Assembly (NCBI GenBank): GCA_028023455.1
Contig: JAQFVV010012405.1
Span: forward strand, 8,723,291 to 8,787,290
Source of the DNA: Epiperipatus broadwayi
Lineage: Eukaryota > Onychophora > Udeonychophora > Euonychophora > Peripatidae
Direction of reading: 5' to 3'
DNA: 64,000 nt
Shown here: piece by piece, positions 36,988 to 47,338 of the stretch
How positions within the stretch are numbered: position 1 is the stretch's first letter
Layout of the letters: each line of letters begins with the position of its first letter
The notes under the pieces: model-generated
Databases searched by the model: none
What the model saw: only the letters and a program-made list of their open reading frames with translations
Told to the model about the DNA's origin: nothing
Translations under genes and position numbers: made by a program

Positions 36988-37107
36988 AAAATGCATCTAT
37001 CTATACTTCATTGAGTGGTCTGAAATTTCTATATTACTCTTCAGTTAAGTATCCAAGTCTTAAATCCATAAGTAAGAACTAGTAAAACACGTTTATTAAA
37101 CACAGGC
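36988..37107 (-). mobile_element. RTE LINE fragment (antisense) beside the PLE
   Basis: Matches the minus-strand RTE segment at 58165-58285 (blocks attgagtggtctga, ttaagtatccaagtct, gcatatttccttttag) and the plus-strand RTE at 27290-27420. It encodes part of the pol C-terminal region. It ends at the PLE insertion site. Confidence 0.8.
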
Positions 37108-37122
37108 ATATTTCCTTTTAGT

Positions 37123-37858
37123 GTTTTTCTGAAGGTTTGTGATGATTGTGTTCTAGCTGTATTTTTATATTGGACTATTTCCATCATCTAATATGTGTGT
37201 TGAATGTCTTTAGAAAAGTTTAATTTTTAGTTAAATATTCCAAATGCATTCAACTGTTAGTAATATCACAGCAAACAGGTTAGTATATGCACCAACTGTT
37301 AGTAATATCACAGCAAACAAATGCTAATAATATCACAGCAAACAGGTTAGTATATGCACTAACTGTTAGTAATATCACAACAAATAGGTTAGTATACGCA
37401 CAACGTTTTGAGAGGTATTTTTCTCCCCTCTTCTTCAGGTGTTGCTGGCCTGACCAGTGACAGTACTAGCATGGGATTCGAACCTGGGTCCTTACATTCT
37501 TGATTATTGAAATTTAAGGTAACGCTCTAACTAACTGAGCCATCCTACCAAAGGCAACAGTATGTAGTAATTTCATATACTTATCTATGAGGTGCCTCCT
37601 GATTTCTCCACTTTTTCCTCAGAGCATAGTTGATTAGTGATTTCCATATATTATGTATAGTCACACTAGGTTGGCTTATGGGATTTTTTGCCATTGTCAT
37701 GTGAGCAGCTTCTTTAAATTCTCTTCTTTGTACCTTTTCTTCTTTATCCAATATTTTTGTATTTTCTCAATTGAACGTATGTTCATTGGTCCATACATGG
37801 TCTGCTACCTTAGACACATCTGTTTTCTCTCTTAAACAGTTTATGTTTTTGCAAGCGC
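37123..37858 (-). repeat. PLE inverted 3' fragment
   Basis: Reverse complement of the end of pol (GIY-YIG region onward), the tRNA-like segment, HHR-like motif and tandem repeats of the PLE. It meets the direct copy head to head at about 37858. At the GIY-YIG EHK region it keeps a CGC arginine codon where the main copy has CAC. Confidence 0.9.
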
Positions 37859-38109
37859 TTGGACCAATGAACATACGTTCAATTGGGAAAATACAAAAAT
37901 ATTGGATAAAGAAGAAAAGGTACAAAGAAGAAAATTTAAAGAAGCTCCTCACATGACAATGGCAAAAAATCCCATAAGCCAACCTAGTGTGACTATACAT
38001 AATGTATGGAAATCACTAATCAACTTTGCTCTGAGGAAAAAGTGGAGAAATCAGGAGGAACCTCATAGATAAGTATATGAAATTACTACATACTGTCGCC
38101 TTTGGCAGA

Positions 38110-38192
38110 ATGGCTCAGTTGGTTAGAGCGTTACCTTAAATTTCAATAATCAAGAATCTAAGGACCCAGGTTCGAATCCCATGCTAGTACTG
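38110..38192 (+). promoter_or_regulatory. tRNA-like Pol III promoter in PLE left pseudo-LTR
   Basis: A box tggctcagttggttagagcg and B box ggttcgaatcc lie in a tRNA-like context. The anticodon-arm stem is cctta/taagg around a ~20-nt loop, as if an intron remnant were present. It is repeated in the right pseudo-LTR (40912-40990) and the inverted fragment. Both boxes fit Pol III consensus, so transcription from here through the HHR motif is plausible. Confidence 0.65.
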
Positions 38193-38210
38193 TCACTGGT
38201 CAGGCCAGCA

Positions 38211-38265
38211 ACACCTGAAGAAGAGGGGAGAAAAATACCTCTAGAAACGTTGTGCGTATACTAAC
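38211..38265 (+). ncRNA. Hammerhead-like motif in PLE left pseudo-LTR
   Basis: CTGAAGA (38215-38221), stem II agagg/cctct, then GAAAC (38244-38248) with palindromic acgt, U, and gtg that can pair with cac before the core. One unpaired base sits between stem II and GAAA, so the fold is imperfect. HHRs in PLE pseudo-LTRs are established in the literature. Equivalent motifs are at about 37390-37440 (minus) and 41015-41070 (plus). Confidence 0.5.
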
Positions 38266-38423
38266 CTGTTTGCTGTGATATTACTAACAGTTAGTGCATA
38301 TACTAACCTGTTTGCTGTGATATTATTAATATTTGTTTGCTGTGATATTACTAACAGTTGAATGCATTTGGAATATTTAACTAAAAACAAAACTTTTCTA
38401 AAGACATTCAACACACATATTAG

Positions 38424-40876
38424 ATGATGGAAATAGTCCAATATAAAAATACAGCTAGAACACCATCATCACAAACCTTTAGAAAAACACTAAGTATTTG
38501 GTATGGACCCGATACTATATTAAACTTTAGACATTATGAAAAAATATGTCTAAAGCTGGCCAAAGTAGAAAATCATTTAACTTTCCTATGTAAATGTAAA
38601 TCGGAAGGGATAATTCCTAAAGGTTTGCAACTAAACCTCCAATTCACTCTCAGAGAGCTGAGAAAATTACTCAGAGAGCAAGTGAAGCTCTGTTAAGAGA
38701 AAGAATAAATGGTCAAAGGTTTTCTAAGTATCAAACAATGCATTCAATTAATAATGTAGAATGTCTTCTAAAAAATAAACTTACTGATGATGACTACATG
38801 AGAGTTTTTCAAGCAGTAAGAAAATCATATTCTATATTACATGGAAAAATAAAAGAATGTCAAAAGAAGAAACTTGCTAACCTACATGGGCATATCAAAA
38901 ATCATAATGTACCAAGCAATATAACAGCTTCATCTGTTAAAAATCTAAGTTCTAAACATCTAACAGATACTGAAATTTCTGTTTTTGAAAGAGGCTTAAA
39001 CTTTGCTGTAACACCATCTAATTTCCCCTTATTAGATATAATGGCAGCCACTGAGGAAGTCACTCAAAAATTGCCTTTAGAAGAAGCAGCAGAATTGCGC
39101 TGGAGAATAAAAAGAACACTTGACAAGCAACAAAAATTGCAGTCAAACATATCCTATGGGGAGAGGAAAGCAATTAAATCTCTCAAAGCAGATAAATCTA
39201 TAATTATTCTCCCTGCTGACAAAGGCAATGCAACATTTGTAATGGATACAACTGATTATGACAACAAAATAAAAGAACTCCTCACAACTGGCCAATATAG
39301 AAAAATGACAAAAGATCCAATACCAAGTATGGAAACAAAGTTACAAGCATTACTCAGAAAGCATCGCAAGTACTTCACTGATTCAGAAAAGAGTAAAATA
39401 ACATCATATTTCAGCAAAATTCCTCATCTTTATGGTCTATCTAAAATCCATAAGGATCATGTTCCATTATGACCTATTGTTAGTTCTAGAGATTCACCTT
39501 GCCAGAATTTGGCAAGATTTCTTCTCAAAGTTCTAAGTCCTTTGGCATGCAAGACCCAATCATTTGTCAGGGATTCTAGACACTTTGTAGAATTAATCAA
39601 GAACATGAAAATTGAAAGAACTGACTTACTGGTAAGCTTTGATGTGGAAAGTTTATTCACAAATGTACCACGTGAAGAAGCATTGTCTATTGTAAGAAAA
39701 AGGTTAAATGATGATAATAGTTTACAAACCAGAACAGCTCTTCCTATTGATAGCATAATGGAACTATTAACTTTCTGTATAAAAACAACCTACTTTCAAT
39801 ATAACACAGAATTTTTCCAACAAAATCAAGGAATGGCTATGGGCTCACCATTGTCTCCCCTGATTAGCAATATTTTCATGGAAGAACTTGAAACCACAGC
39901 CATAAAAACTACTCCTTATCCACCTAAAGTTTGGCTTTGCTATGTGGATGATACATTTGTTGTATGGCCACATGGTGAAGCATTGCTACAAACTTTCTGG
40001 ACACACATCAACAACATATCCCCTTCAATTAAATTTACAATAGAACCAGAACAAGAACAAAAATTGGCATTCTTAGATGTTCTTGTGACAAGACTCCCTC
40101 ATGGCAAAATCAAAACTACAGTTTACCGAAAACCTACACATACAGGAAAATACCTAGCCTATACATCTAATCACACCAGAAACACAAAACATGGAGTTAT
40201 ACTATCACTGTGGAACAGAGCAAAAGAAGTTTGTTCAGAAACTGGTGATTTGGAAAAAGAAAAGATCTATATAGAACAAACTCTTAAGAAAAATGGTTAT
40301 CTATCAGCTGTTATTAAGGAAACATTAAATAGACAACAAAAAGAACCATCAAGAGAAAAGACAATTATTGGTACTGTAGTGTATCCATACATTCCAAAAA
40401 TAGCAGACAAATTAAGGAAAATCTGCAATCAGTATAACATCAGAACAGCTTTCCAGAGACATACCACACTACGAGGAATTGTAACATCTACAAAGCCTAA
40501 ACTTGAAATGCTGCAAAGAAAAAACTGCATCTATGAAATACCATGTGAATGTGGGAGAACATATATTGGTGAGACCAGCCATCCCATTCAAAAGCACTTG
40601 CAAGAACATAAACTGATGATTAGAAGAGAGAAAACAGATGTGTCTAAGGTAGCAGACCATGTATGGACCAATGAACATATGTTCAATTGGGAAAATACAA
40701 AAATATTGGATAAAGAAGAAAAGGTACAAAGAAGAAAATTTAAAGAAGCTGCTCACATGACAATGGCAAAAAATCCCATAAGCCAACCTAGTGTGACTAT
40801 ACATAATGTATGGAAATCACTAATCAACTTTGCTCTGAGGAAAAAGTGGAGAAATCAGGAGGAACCTCATAGATAA
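38424..40876 (+). pseudogene. PLE pol: Penelope-type reverse transcriptase with C-terminal GIY-YIG endonuclease
   Basis: Three collinear frames: 38424-38696, 38738-39472 and 39509-40876; the last two are in the same frame. They are interrupted by a frameshift near 38696 and a TGA at 39470-39472 that looks like a CGA arginine codon hit by C-to-T change. RT motifs in the last piece: SFDVESLFTNVP (A), QGMAMGSPLSPL (B), CYVDDTFVVW (C, catalytic Asp pair), KLAFLDVL (D), VYRKPTHTGKYL (E). The C-terminal ~80 residues hold IYEIPCECGRTYIGE, the GIY-YIG nuclease characteristic of Penelope-clade elements, followed by HLQEHK. The Arg expected before LxEHK is His here. The protein would nick DNA and copy its RNA in the nucleus. 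Total about 800 residues, near the usual PLE size. Confidence 0.95.
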
Positions 40877-41300
40877 GTATATGAAATTACTACATACTGT
40901 TGCCTTTGGCAGGATGGCTCAGTTGTTTAGAGCATTACCTTAAATTTCAATAATCAAGAATCTAAGGACCCAGGTTCGAATCCCATGCTAGTACTGTCAC
41001 TGGTCAGGCCAGCAACACCTGAAGAAGAAGGGAGAAAAATACCTCTCGAAACATTGTGTGTATACTAACCTGTTTGCTGTGATATTACTAACAGTTAGTG
41101 CATATACTAACCTGTTTGTTGTGATATTATTAACATTTGTTTGCTGTGATATTACTAACAGTTGGTGCATATACTAACCTGTTTGCTGTGATATTACTAA
41201 CAGTTGGATGCATTTGGAATATTTAACTAAAAATTAAACTTTTCTAAAGACATTCAACACACATATTAGATGATGGAAATAGTCCAATATAAAAATACAG
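40667..41300 (+). repeat. PLE right pseudo-LTR
   Basis: Contains the pol C-terminus and stop (40876), the tRNA-like segment, an HHR-like motif (CTGAAGA at 41019-41025, GAAAC at 41048-41052) and about four ~41-bp tandem units. Most differences from the left copy are CpG transitions (gttgcg/gttgtg-type). It ends at aaaatacag before the target duplication. Confidence 0.9.
40912..40992 (+). promoter_or_regulatory. tRNA-like Pol III promoter in PLE right pseudo-LTR
   Basis: Same A box (tggctcagttg) and B box (ggttcgaatcc) as in the left pseudo-LTR, with two changes near the A box. Confidence 0.6.
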
Positions 41301-41315
41301 ATATTTCCTTTTAGT

Positions 41316-41540
41316 TTTAATTTTTTTTTTATCAACAGCACTCCATCCATTCAGTGCTTATCATCATCCAATTTTTTGAATCATCAATTATTGTTAGTGT
41401 ATTGTTTTTTTAAAATCTTTGGTGAGCTCAATTTTTTTTTGGAGGAGATACAAAGATGTTGATAGGTGAGGATCTTTAGAAAAAAAGTCTAAAATGAATG
41501 GTTGTTCTGCTTTTTTGATTTTCTTTTCATATAACATATA
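41316..41540. other. AT-rich DNA after the PLE
   Basis: No gene. The RTE similarity seen left of the PLE does not clearly resume here. Confidence 0.4.
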
Positions 41541-41900
41541 AGATCTTATTTATTGACTTAAGACATTTTTATCGAGTGTTCTAAAGTTGGAATCAAATTC
41601 TTTAAAAATTGCTCTTGACACAAATTCAGTTTCTTCAGTCTTTTGATGTCCAGATTTTTCTCTACAGACTTGTTGATTTTTTCTTCATTGTTTTGCTTTT
41701 CATTCATTTGCATTAATTTAATGTGTGATAGCAAAAGCTCTTCCCTGTTATTGGCATCTTTAGCCAATAAATTGTTGACAAACTGCTGTGTTAATTGTTA
41801 AAGTTAGGACATCTTGAAGATTGCGATGATTCTTTTATCCATAGGTTGAAGAGTGATGTGGTGTTGACGATATTAGTTGTTGCTATGATTCCAGTTGAAA
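41541..41900 (-). pseudogene. Tigger/pogo-type transposase C-terminal relic
   Basis: On the minus strand near 41885-41825 the reading QHHITLQPMDKRIIAIFKMS, after NTTS in a shifted frame, matches the conserved 'NTTSLLQPMDQGVIxxFK' signature around the third catalytic acid of pogo/Tigger DDE transposases. A 69-codon frame rich in Lys, Asn and Glu (41767-41558) follows, compatible with the C-terminal tail. Frameshift and stops between the two. No inverted repeats were identified. Confidence 0.55.
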
Positions 41901-42532
41901 GCATATGTAGCTGTAAACTTTTTTTTAAAAAAATTCAATATTGCCAGCGCTGTGCAAATGTAAATAAAGTAGATAAAGAAAGGGAGAATAAGCTCACATT
42001 TGACATTCTTCCACAAAATTATTGATCTTTGCACTGAAAAACCCCATACTGAAGTTTTATTTTTTTTTAAAATTGAACCTTATTTATGTGTAATTATTTA
42101 GAATTAACTGTACTGTTGTGGTTATAAAGACTTGTTATTTATCAGTAGTGTGAAAGTAGACAAATTATAGAGCTACATTATCAAAACCTAATCGCTAACT
42201 TTACTGGGGAAAAAAATGTATCTAATGCATTTTGTGTTTGCATATTTTTGGTCTAAATGAACAGCACTTTATATATAAATATGCTAGTTGGGGTCTTTTT
42301 TATGGTATAAAGATATCACATTTTATTATGCATGGTGGCCATTTTCTTGGAATGATCTAGCAATTTTTCTAATAATACAGTACATTGCAATACCAAAAAT
42401 ATTGGCTATTTAAATAAAAATTAAAAGCATGAAACTTCTTCAATTTATTTGTATTATATTTTTCATCATATAAAATTTATTATTAAATACATAATGCATG
42501 CAATTATCTCCTTTCTTTCTTTTTTTTTAATT
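41901..42532. other. AT-rich DNA, nothing recognised
   Basis: No domain or long repeat was seen. Confidence 0.4.
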
Positions 42533-42696
42533 GAAAATATATTTAACATCACATGATCACATTTCCTATACTAGCACATTAATTGTTGATAAACAGAGCA
42601 ACTCTCCATACAGTATTGCCACCTGTGCTAAACAGAGTAATCAATGGATGCCAGAAGGCTTGTGCATAAAATCCCTATCTGCCTACTCATCCAATA

Positions 42697-42738
42697 TCCC
42701 CAGACTAGTTTCTGGCTTGTGGCCTTCATCAGTGAGGA
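42697..42738 (-). ncRNA. Hammerhead ribozyme motif, type I (FB1 left arm)
   Basis: Minus strand: stem I tcctca pairs with tgggga (6 bp with one G.U), core CTGATGA (42726-42732), stem II ggc-cacaa-gcc, GAAAC (42708-42712), palindromic stem III act/agt, and cleavage triplet GTC (C at 42703). All invariant core positions are present; the 10.1-11.1 position is an A.A mismatch. Confidence 0.75.
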
Positions 42739-42930
42739 GCTTTGGATCTGAGAGCACTGCATCTGAGTTCAGACCCATATGACTATATAAGCTATTGAGC
42801 TTAGATTGAAAATATTTTTTGTGTTTTCAATTTCATTCTCATAGTTTTGTAGTTAAGTAGAGATAAAGGTGTTTGCTAGATGGTTGCATTAGATCCTAAG
42901 ATCTAGATGCAGTGCTCTCAGATCCAAAGC

Positions 42931-42972
42931 TCCTCACTGACGAAGGCCACAAGCCAGAAACTAGTCTGGGAA
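42931..42972 (+). ncRNA. Hammerhead ribozyme motif, type I (FB1 right arm)
   Basis: Stem I tcctca, core CTGACGA (42937-42943; position 7 is variable in HHRs), stem II ggc-cacaa-gcc, GAAAC (42957-42961), stem III act/agt (42960-42965), cleavage C at 42966, and stem I tggga pairing back, weaker by one pair than in the left arm. Confidence 0.75.
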
Positions 42973-43098
42973 TATTGGATGAGTAGGCATTAGATAGGGA
43001 TTTTATGCACAAGCCTTCTGGCATCCATTGATTACTCTGTTTAGCACAGGTGGCAATACTGTATGGAGAGTTTTGCTCTGTTTATGAAAATATATTTA

Positions 43099-43754
43099 TG
43101 TAATAGCAGTGTTGATTTGACTGAAATTAACATTCATAAATATTTTAAATTGCTTGACTGAATATTTTAACTAATACCTATACAGCAAACAATTTCAACT
43201 TAATTATTAATGATATATGATCAAAATTTATTTTTAGTTTTGTGCTGAATGAAATTTGTATTTTTTCCCAGTACTATAATCTTTTCAGAATGCCACTGTT
43301 GACTCGGATATTTCTGAAACAAATTATGAGATTATGATTTCAAATCTAGCAAGTAAATGTTATTTTTAATTTAGATTTAATAACTTTTGATCATATAAAA
43401 TTGATTATTAATCGCATAATCCATGAAATCACCCCCCCCCACCGCATCTGCACACACTTTTTTTTTTTTTACTGAGAATATTTTAGATTTATGATGACAG
43501 CAGTTTTAATTTAATTGAAAGTTCCAAAAAATTAGTTGACTGATTATAGTACATAATTTAAAATTAATTATTGATAGTATGTATATGACCAAAATTTTTA
43601 TATCCAGTTTTATACTGAATGAAGTTGGTATTTCTTATTTTTGACACTATCTTTTTATGTTTGCGATAATGACTCTTTTGGTCTGGATTTGTCTGAAACA
43701 AATTACAATATTATGATTTAAAATTAAGCAAATATTATATATTTTACATTTATT
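43099..43754. other. AT-rich DNA, nothing recognised
   Basis: C9 at 43432-43440 and a T12 run; otherwise no feature. Confidence 0.4.
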
Positions 43755-43932
43755 TAAATGTAAGTATAATTTATATACTTGGAGTTTAAATGTAATTATA
43801 GAGGATTTGAACACAGTCTTTCAAGCTCCCTTCAGCTATCCACTCCATTTCATACAACCGATACACATGACTACACACATGTGAAAAAGATAAACGATCT
43901 CCAATATATGTATTTCTTGCTGAACCAGTATA
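43755..43932 (-). mobile_element. FB2 arm fragment (outer half, broken in stem II)
   Basis: Shares the FB2 left terminus (aagtataatttatatacttgg, aatgtaattata) and gatttgaacacagtctttca, up to catatatattggag on the minus strand. The HHR is cut within its stem II loop (ctgaaccag) at 43927, after GAAA and stem III. Confidence 0.75.
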
Positions 43933-45584
43933 AAATCTTTTTTTTTTTTCAAAATAATTTACAATTACCGGTAACTAAATTTTACAATTACGATGATTTT
44001 AGCGATTAAACCAATGCACATGTGCTTTAAAGATAAATTATAAATGAATACTCTCACTTTTTCCAGACACAAGCAGTTGTGGACATGAGTTTTCTCCTCA
44101 AAATATCACTGCTGTGTGCAATGAATCAAATAATAAAAGAAAGAGGAAGTTGAAAGTGGCTTGATTTACTGTGAAGTCTAAAAGCATTATCAATCAGCAT
44201 AGCACTAGTGTTCCACTGAGTATATTAACCGTTCAGTACCAATATGTCATCATGATTCTGGTACATGGTACTGAAAGCGCTTGGCAAATAGTTTTTTAGG
44301 ATTAATGTTTTTCGAATTTTAGCTACTCTATTTATCACACTTTATACTGAAGACTAATTTTCATTATCTGACAGAGTTTTTGTATTATTGACACTAATAA
44401 GTAATCATTTTAAAATCATTTTATTATTTTTATTTTCTTTACAACTGATATAAACATCACAAAAGCAACAATTTAATACTGCTACCATACGTTTTTGGAT
44501 TAATGAAAACTTTTAAATTCTTCGTTCTAAAATACGTATCTTGTATAATTCTTTAAAAACACTTTTGATGTGTAGCATACATGTTTATATATCTTATAAT
44601 AATGAAATTATAAAGGCATATTATAGAGTGAATAATTTTGCTTTTAAAAATTATTTGTTTACTAAATATTATCTTAATGTTTTTAATATATTAGGCTTTT
44701 AGCTCGCAAAACGAATTATATTAAAATAGCATATGAAATGTTTTGTAAACCAGCAGTTTTGTAAAAAATATATACACAATCCTTCATTATTATTATTTTT
44801 CAAAGTATATATTACATCTTACTTTTTTACTACGAGTGATTTTAGAAAAATAGTTAACAGTTTTATATCCAAATGATTTATATTCAACAAATTTTACTTT
44901 CTTTACTCGGGATCCATCAGTCATATTTTATATTTCTGAATTGTAATAAAACCATAGGATTAATTATTTGAGAAGTTGTGTCTTTTAACCACCTAAATTT
45001 TATTCATCTGACGAGATAGCTTTATTTATTTTTTTATGTTACCGAACTGAAAGTTAAACAAGGAATTGTTAGTTTTTAAGTTCATCATAATTACTGTGCT
45101 AAACCAATTGAACTTTTGCACAAGGATCTTTAGCTCTAGGGTCTATTACTTTTATCATTGCATTAAACTACTCAAGATTGTTATTATATCTTAATACCTC
45201 TTTCTCTTAAGGTATATTAGTCCATATAATTTTAAATTATTCTTTATTTTTACTTTACTTTTAGTTAAAACGGTTTTCTTAACTATAATAGCAAGTCATA
45301 TTTTTAATTCATTTGTTTAACATAACATTAAATAACAATAATTGAATGATTTATTGTCTGGAGTTTATCACAAATTCGAATACCAGGAGTGATTAAGGCT
45401 AAGGTTTATATTTCCTTGGACCATGTGTTCCTGAATCTGCCACTTTAAAGCACTATAATATTCGAATGCTTTTGGTGTGAAATTTGGTAGTTGCTTAAAA
45501 ACTAAAATATGAAAGAAATAATGAAATATATAATATACACAATCAAAGTACATGTATGGAATTAAATATGGAAAAGTATAAAAC
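43933..45584. other. AT-rich DNA, nothing recognised
   Basis: A short inverted motif (ccgttcagtacc/ggtactgaaagcg, 44229-44280) is the only notable structure. No gene. Confidence 0.35.
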
Positions 45585-45709
45585 AAAACTAAATAATGCA
45601 AAGCAAAACTCCATATAGTAGTGCCACCTGTGCTAAACAGAGTAATCAATGAATGCCAGATCAATGGAGATGTGATCATGTGATGCTTGCTGGTTTAAAA
45701 CTAAATAAT
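45585..45709. mobile_element. FB1 deletion derivative (inverted) with 13-bp TSD
   Basis: The ~99-bp insert 45598-45696 lies between perfect repeats aaaactaaataat (45585-45597 and 45697-45709). It holds the FB1 ends in reverse orientation: gcaaagcaaaactccatata and gatcatgtgatgc. The central arms and HHR are deleted. Confidence 0.85.
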
Positions 45710-46703
45710 ATTATCAAGAACTTTCTTGATATATTTATAAATAAAATAAACTTAAGCAAATCAAACGTGTAAATAATAAGTACGCTTCCTAAACAGATGT
45801 ATTAACTTCAATGTAGTTGTTAAAGCGAAATACATGTGCTTGTTAGAAAATATGTATATACATTTCCTTATTAAATTTGTGTATATTAAGTTTTCAACCT
45901 ATGACCAAATATTAAATATTCATAGTCGGGGATATTTTGACATTTCTTGTCATCGTCTTATCACAGTTTATTTTAGTATCTTAATTGCAAACTATATTTT
46001 ATATGATGGAAATCGTCTTGATTTTATAAGTTGAGGCAGTAATCAAACTATACGCATCTTATCAGTGTATATATACATTTTCATTTAATTTATAATTTCG
46101 TATGATTATAGAGTTTAGATTTTATTTATTGGTTTATGTAGCATAATTTTTTATTTAATATGATTAATTGCATTGAAATTATAATTTGTAAATGTTCTTA
46201 GTTAATGTAAGTATTTTTTTAAAAACATTTTTTTATAGTTTACTAAAAGAGAAATATGTTAAATTGTATATTCTTAAAGCTTTTCCTTATTTTAGTTTAG
46301 TCAAATTTACCTAGATGGCGGATGTATCATTAATTTGTTTTATGGATAAAGTAAAAAAAAAAAAGAAAGAAAGATCTTAGGAAATTTTAAATATAGAAAT
46401 CGTTAATTTAGGGGTTGATATTAACGAGAAGTATTTAAAGTAATGCAAGAAATCTTGGAAATATATATATATTATGAACTTTTAATAAATATAAATATAA
46501 AGAATTTTACGGAAAAAAATTAAGATTTCAAGCTTAATAATATGGAAACAAAGCAGTATAATTGGGAAAAGGAAAATTCAAGAGAAAATGAATACATTCA
46601 CTGGTAACAATCATATGGCAGTGAAACTCCTGTTAAATAAATTGAATGAGTAGTCACTTTTTTTTTTTATGAAGAAAGGGGAGAGTACGTTAAAATTATT
46701 TAC
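45710..46703. other. AT-rich DNA, nothing recognised
   Basis: No domain or repeat was seen. Confidence 0.4.
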
Positions 46704-46807
46704 ATTGACTCTTATAAATATTTGAAAACCAGGCACTCTTCACAAATGAACACTAACCCATACAACTGATACACATGACCACACACATGTAGAAAAGATC
46801 AATAATC

Positions 46808-46851
46808 ACCAATATACGTATTTCATGCTAAACCAACATTCATCAGTTGGT
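46808..46851 (-). ncRNA. Hammerhead ribozyme motif (FB2 copy 2, left arm)
   Basis: Minus strand: stem I accaa/ttggt, CTGATGA (46840-46846), stem II atgtt-ggttt-agcat (one G.U), GAAA, palindromic stem III atac/gtat, cleavage A. All core positions are intact. Confidence 0.75.
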
Positions 46852-47294
46852 CCAGATTATCATCTCCCACACATATATATAATCAGTGCTCAGTTTATAT
46901 TAAGATAGCAAATCTTCACACTTTAATGTACAGGCTTCAATCTACTCCAACCTCCAACTTTTCAGCCATCCATATCATTGAAAATCTGATGATGGAAAAC
47001 CCAAATTCCTGTGCTGATGCCAACATTATTGCCACGCTCATGTTGACCTGAAGTCACTCTGACCCCTCATGTATAGGACCTTATCCATTTAAATACATAA
47101 AAGAGGGATGAGCGTGGCAATAATGTTGGCATCAGCACAGGATTTGGGTTTTCCATCATCAGATTTTCAATGATATGGATGGCTGAAAAGTTGGAGGTTG
47201 GAGAGATTGAAGCCTGTAATTAAAGTGTGAAGATTTGCTATCTTAATATAAACTGAGCACTGATTATATATATGTGTGGGAGATGATAATCTGG

Positions 47295-47338
47295 ACCAAC
47301 TGATGAATGCTGGTTTAGCATGAAATACATATATTGGT
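47295..47338 (+). ncRNA. Hammerhead ribozyme-like motif (FB2 copy 2, right arm)
   Basis: accaa, CTGATGA (47300-47306), stem II atgct-ggttt-agcat, GAAA (47322-47325), stem III atac/atat with one C.A mismatch, cleavage A, ttggt. Confidence 0.65.

Larger units (their letters stand above)
37859..38460 (+). repeat. PLE left pseudo-LTR
   Basis: Direct repeat of 40667-41300. It starts inside the last pol codons (ggaccaatgaacatacg) and includes the pol stop, a tRNA-like Pol III promoter (38110-38190), an HHR-like motif (38210-38265), and ~41-bp tandem repeats (about 38262-38370, gtttgctgtgatattactaa units). It runs into the start of the next unit. Confidence 0.9.
37108..41315 (+). mobile_element. 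Penelope-like element (PLE), inverted-tandem structure with pseudo-LTRs
   Basis: The typical complex PLE arrangement: an inverted 3' fragment (37123-37858, minus), then a direct 3' fragment acting as left pseudo-LTR (37859-38460), then the coding unit, then the right pseudo-LTR (40667-41300). The whole is bounded by atatttccttttagt at 37108-37122 and 41301-41315, a target-site duplication of up to 15 bp; a few bases may be microhomology. The pseudo-LTRs are about 96% identical over the part compared, so the insertion is fairly young. Pol is nearly intact. Confidence 0.9.
42533..43098. mobile_element. FB1 foldback element (540 bp) with ribozyme arms and 13-bp TSD
   Basis: Perfect 13-bp direct repeats gaaaatatattta (42533-42545 and 43086-43098). 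The left arm (about 42595-42782) and right arm (about 42898-43085) are almost exact reverse complements, with a ~115-bp centre. Only the left end carries the extra acatcacatgatcac block, so the element is not symmetrical. Each arm contains an HHR motif, on the minus strand at left and the plus strand at right. It has no coding capacity. Deletion derivatives lie at 5947, 9089 and 45585. Confidence 0.9.

Noticed and set aside
37653-38000. Antisense ORFs in the PLE repeats
   Set aside because: They are shadows of the pol C-terminus on the opposite strand, repeated in each PLE fragment.
38110-38192. Genuine tRNA gene with intron in the PLE repeat
   Set aside because: The same block recurs in all PLE 3' fragments and the anticodon arm is degenerate, so it is part of the element.
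37123-38460. Inverted repeat at the PLE left end as an assembly artefact
   Set aside because: Inverted-tandem organisation is typical of Penelope-like elements, and the target duplication encloses the whole structure.
37260-41210. CRISPR-like array from the repeated gtttgctgtgatattactaa units
   Set aside because: Units are contiguous ~41-bp tandem repeats without unique spacers, in a eukaryotic PLE.
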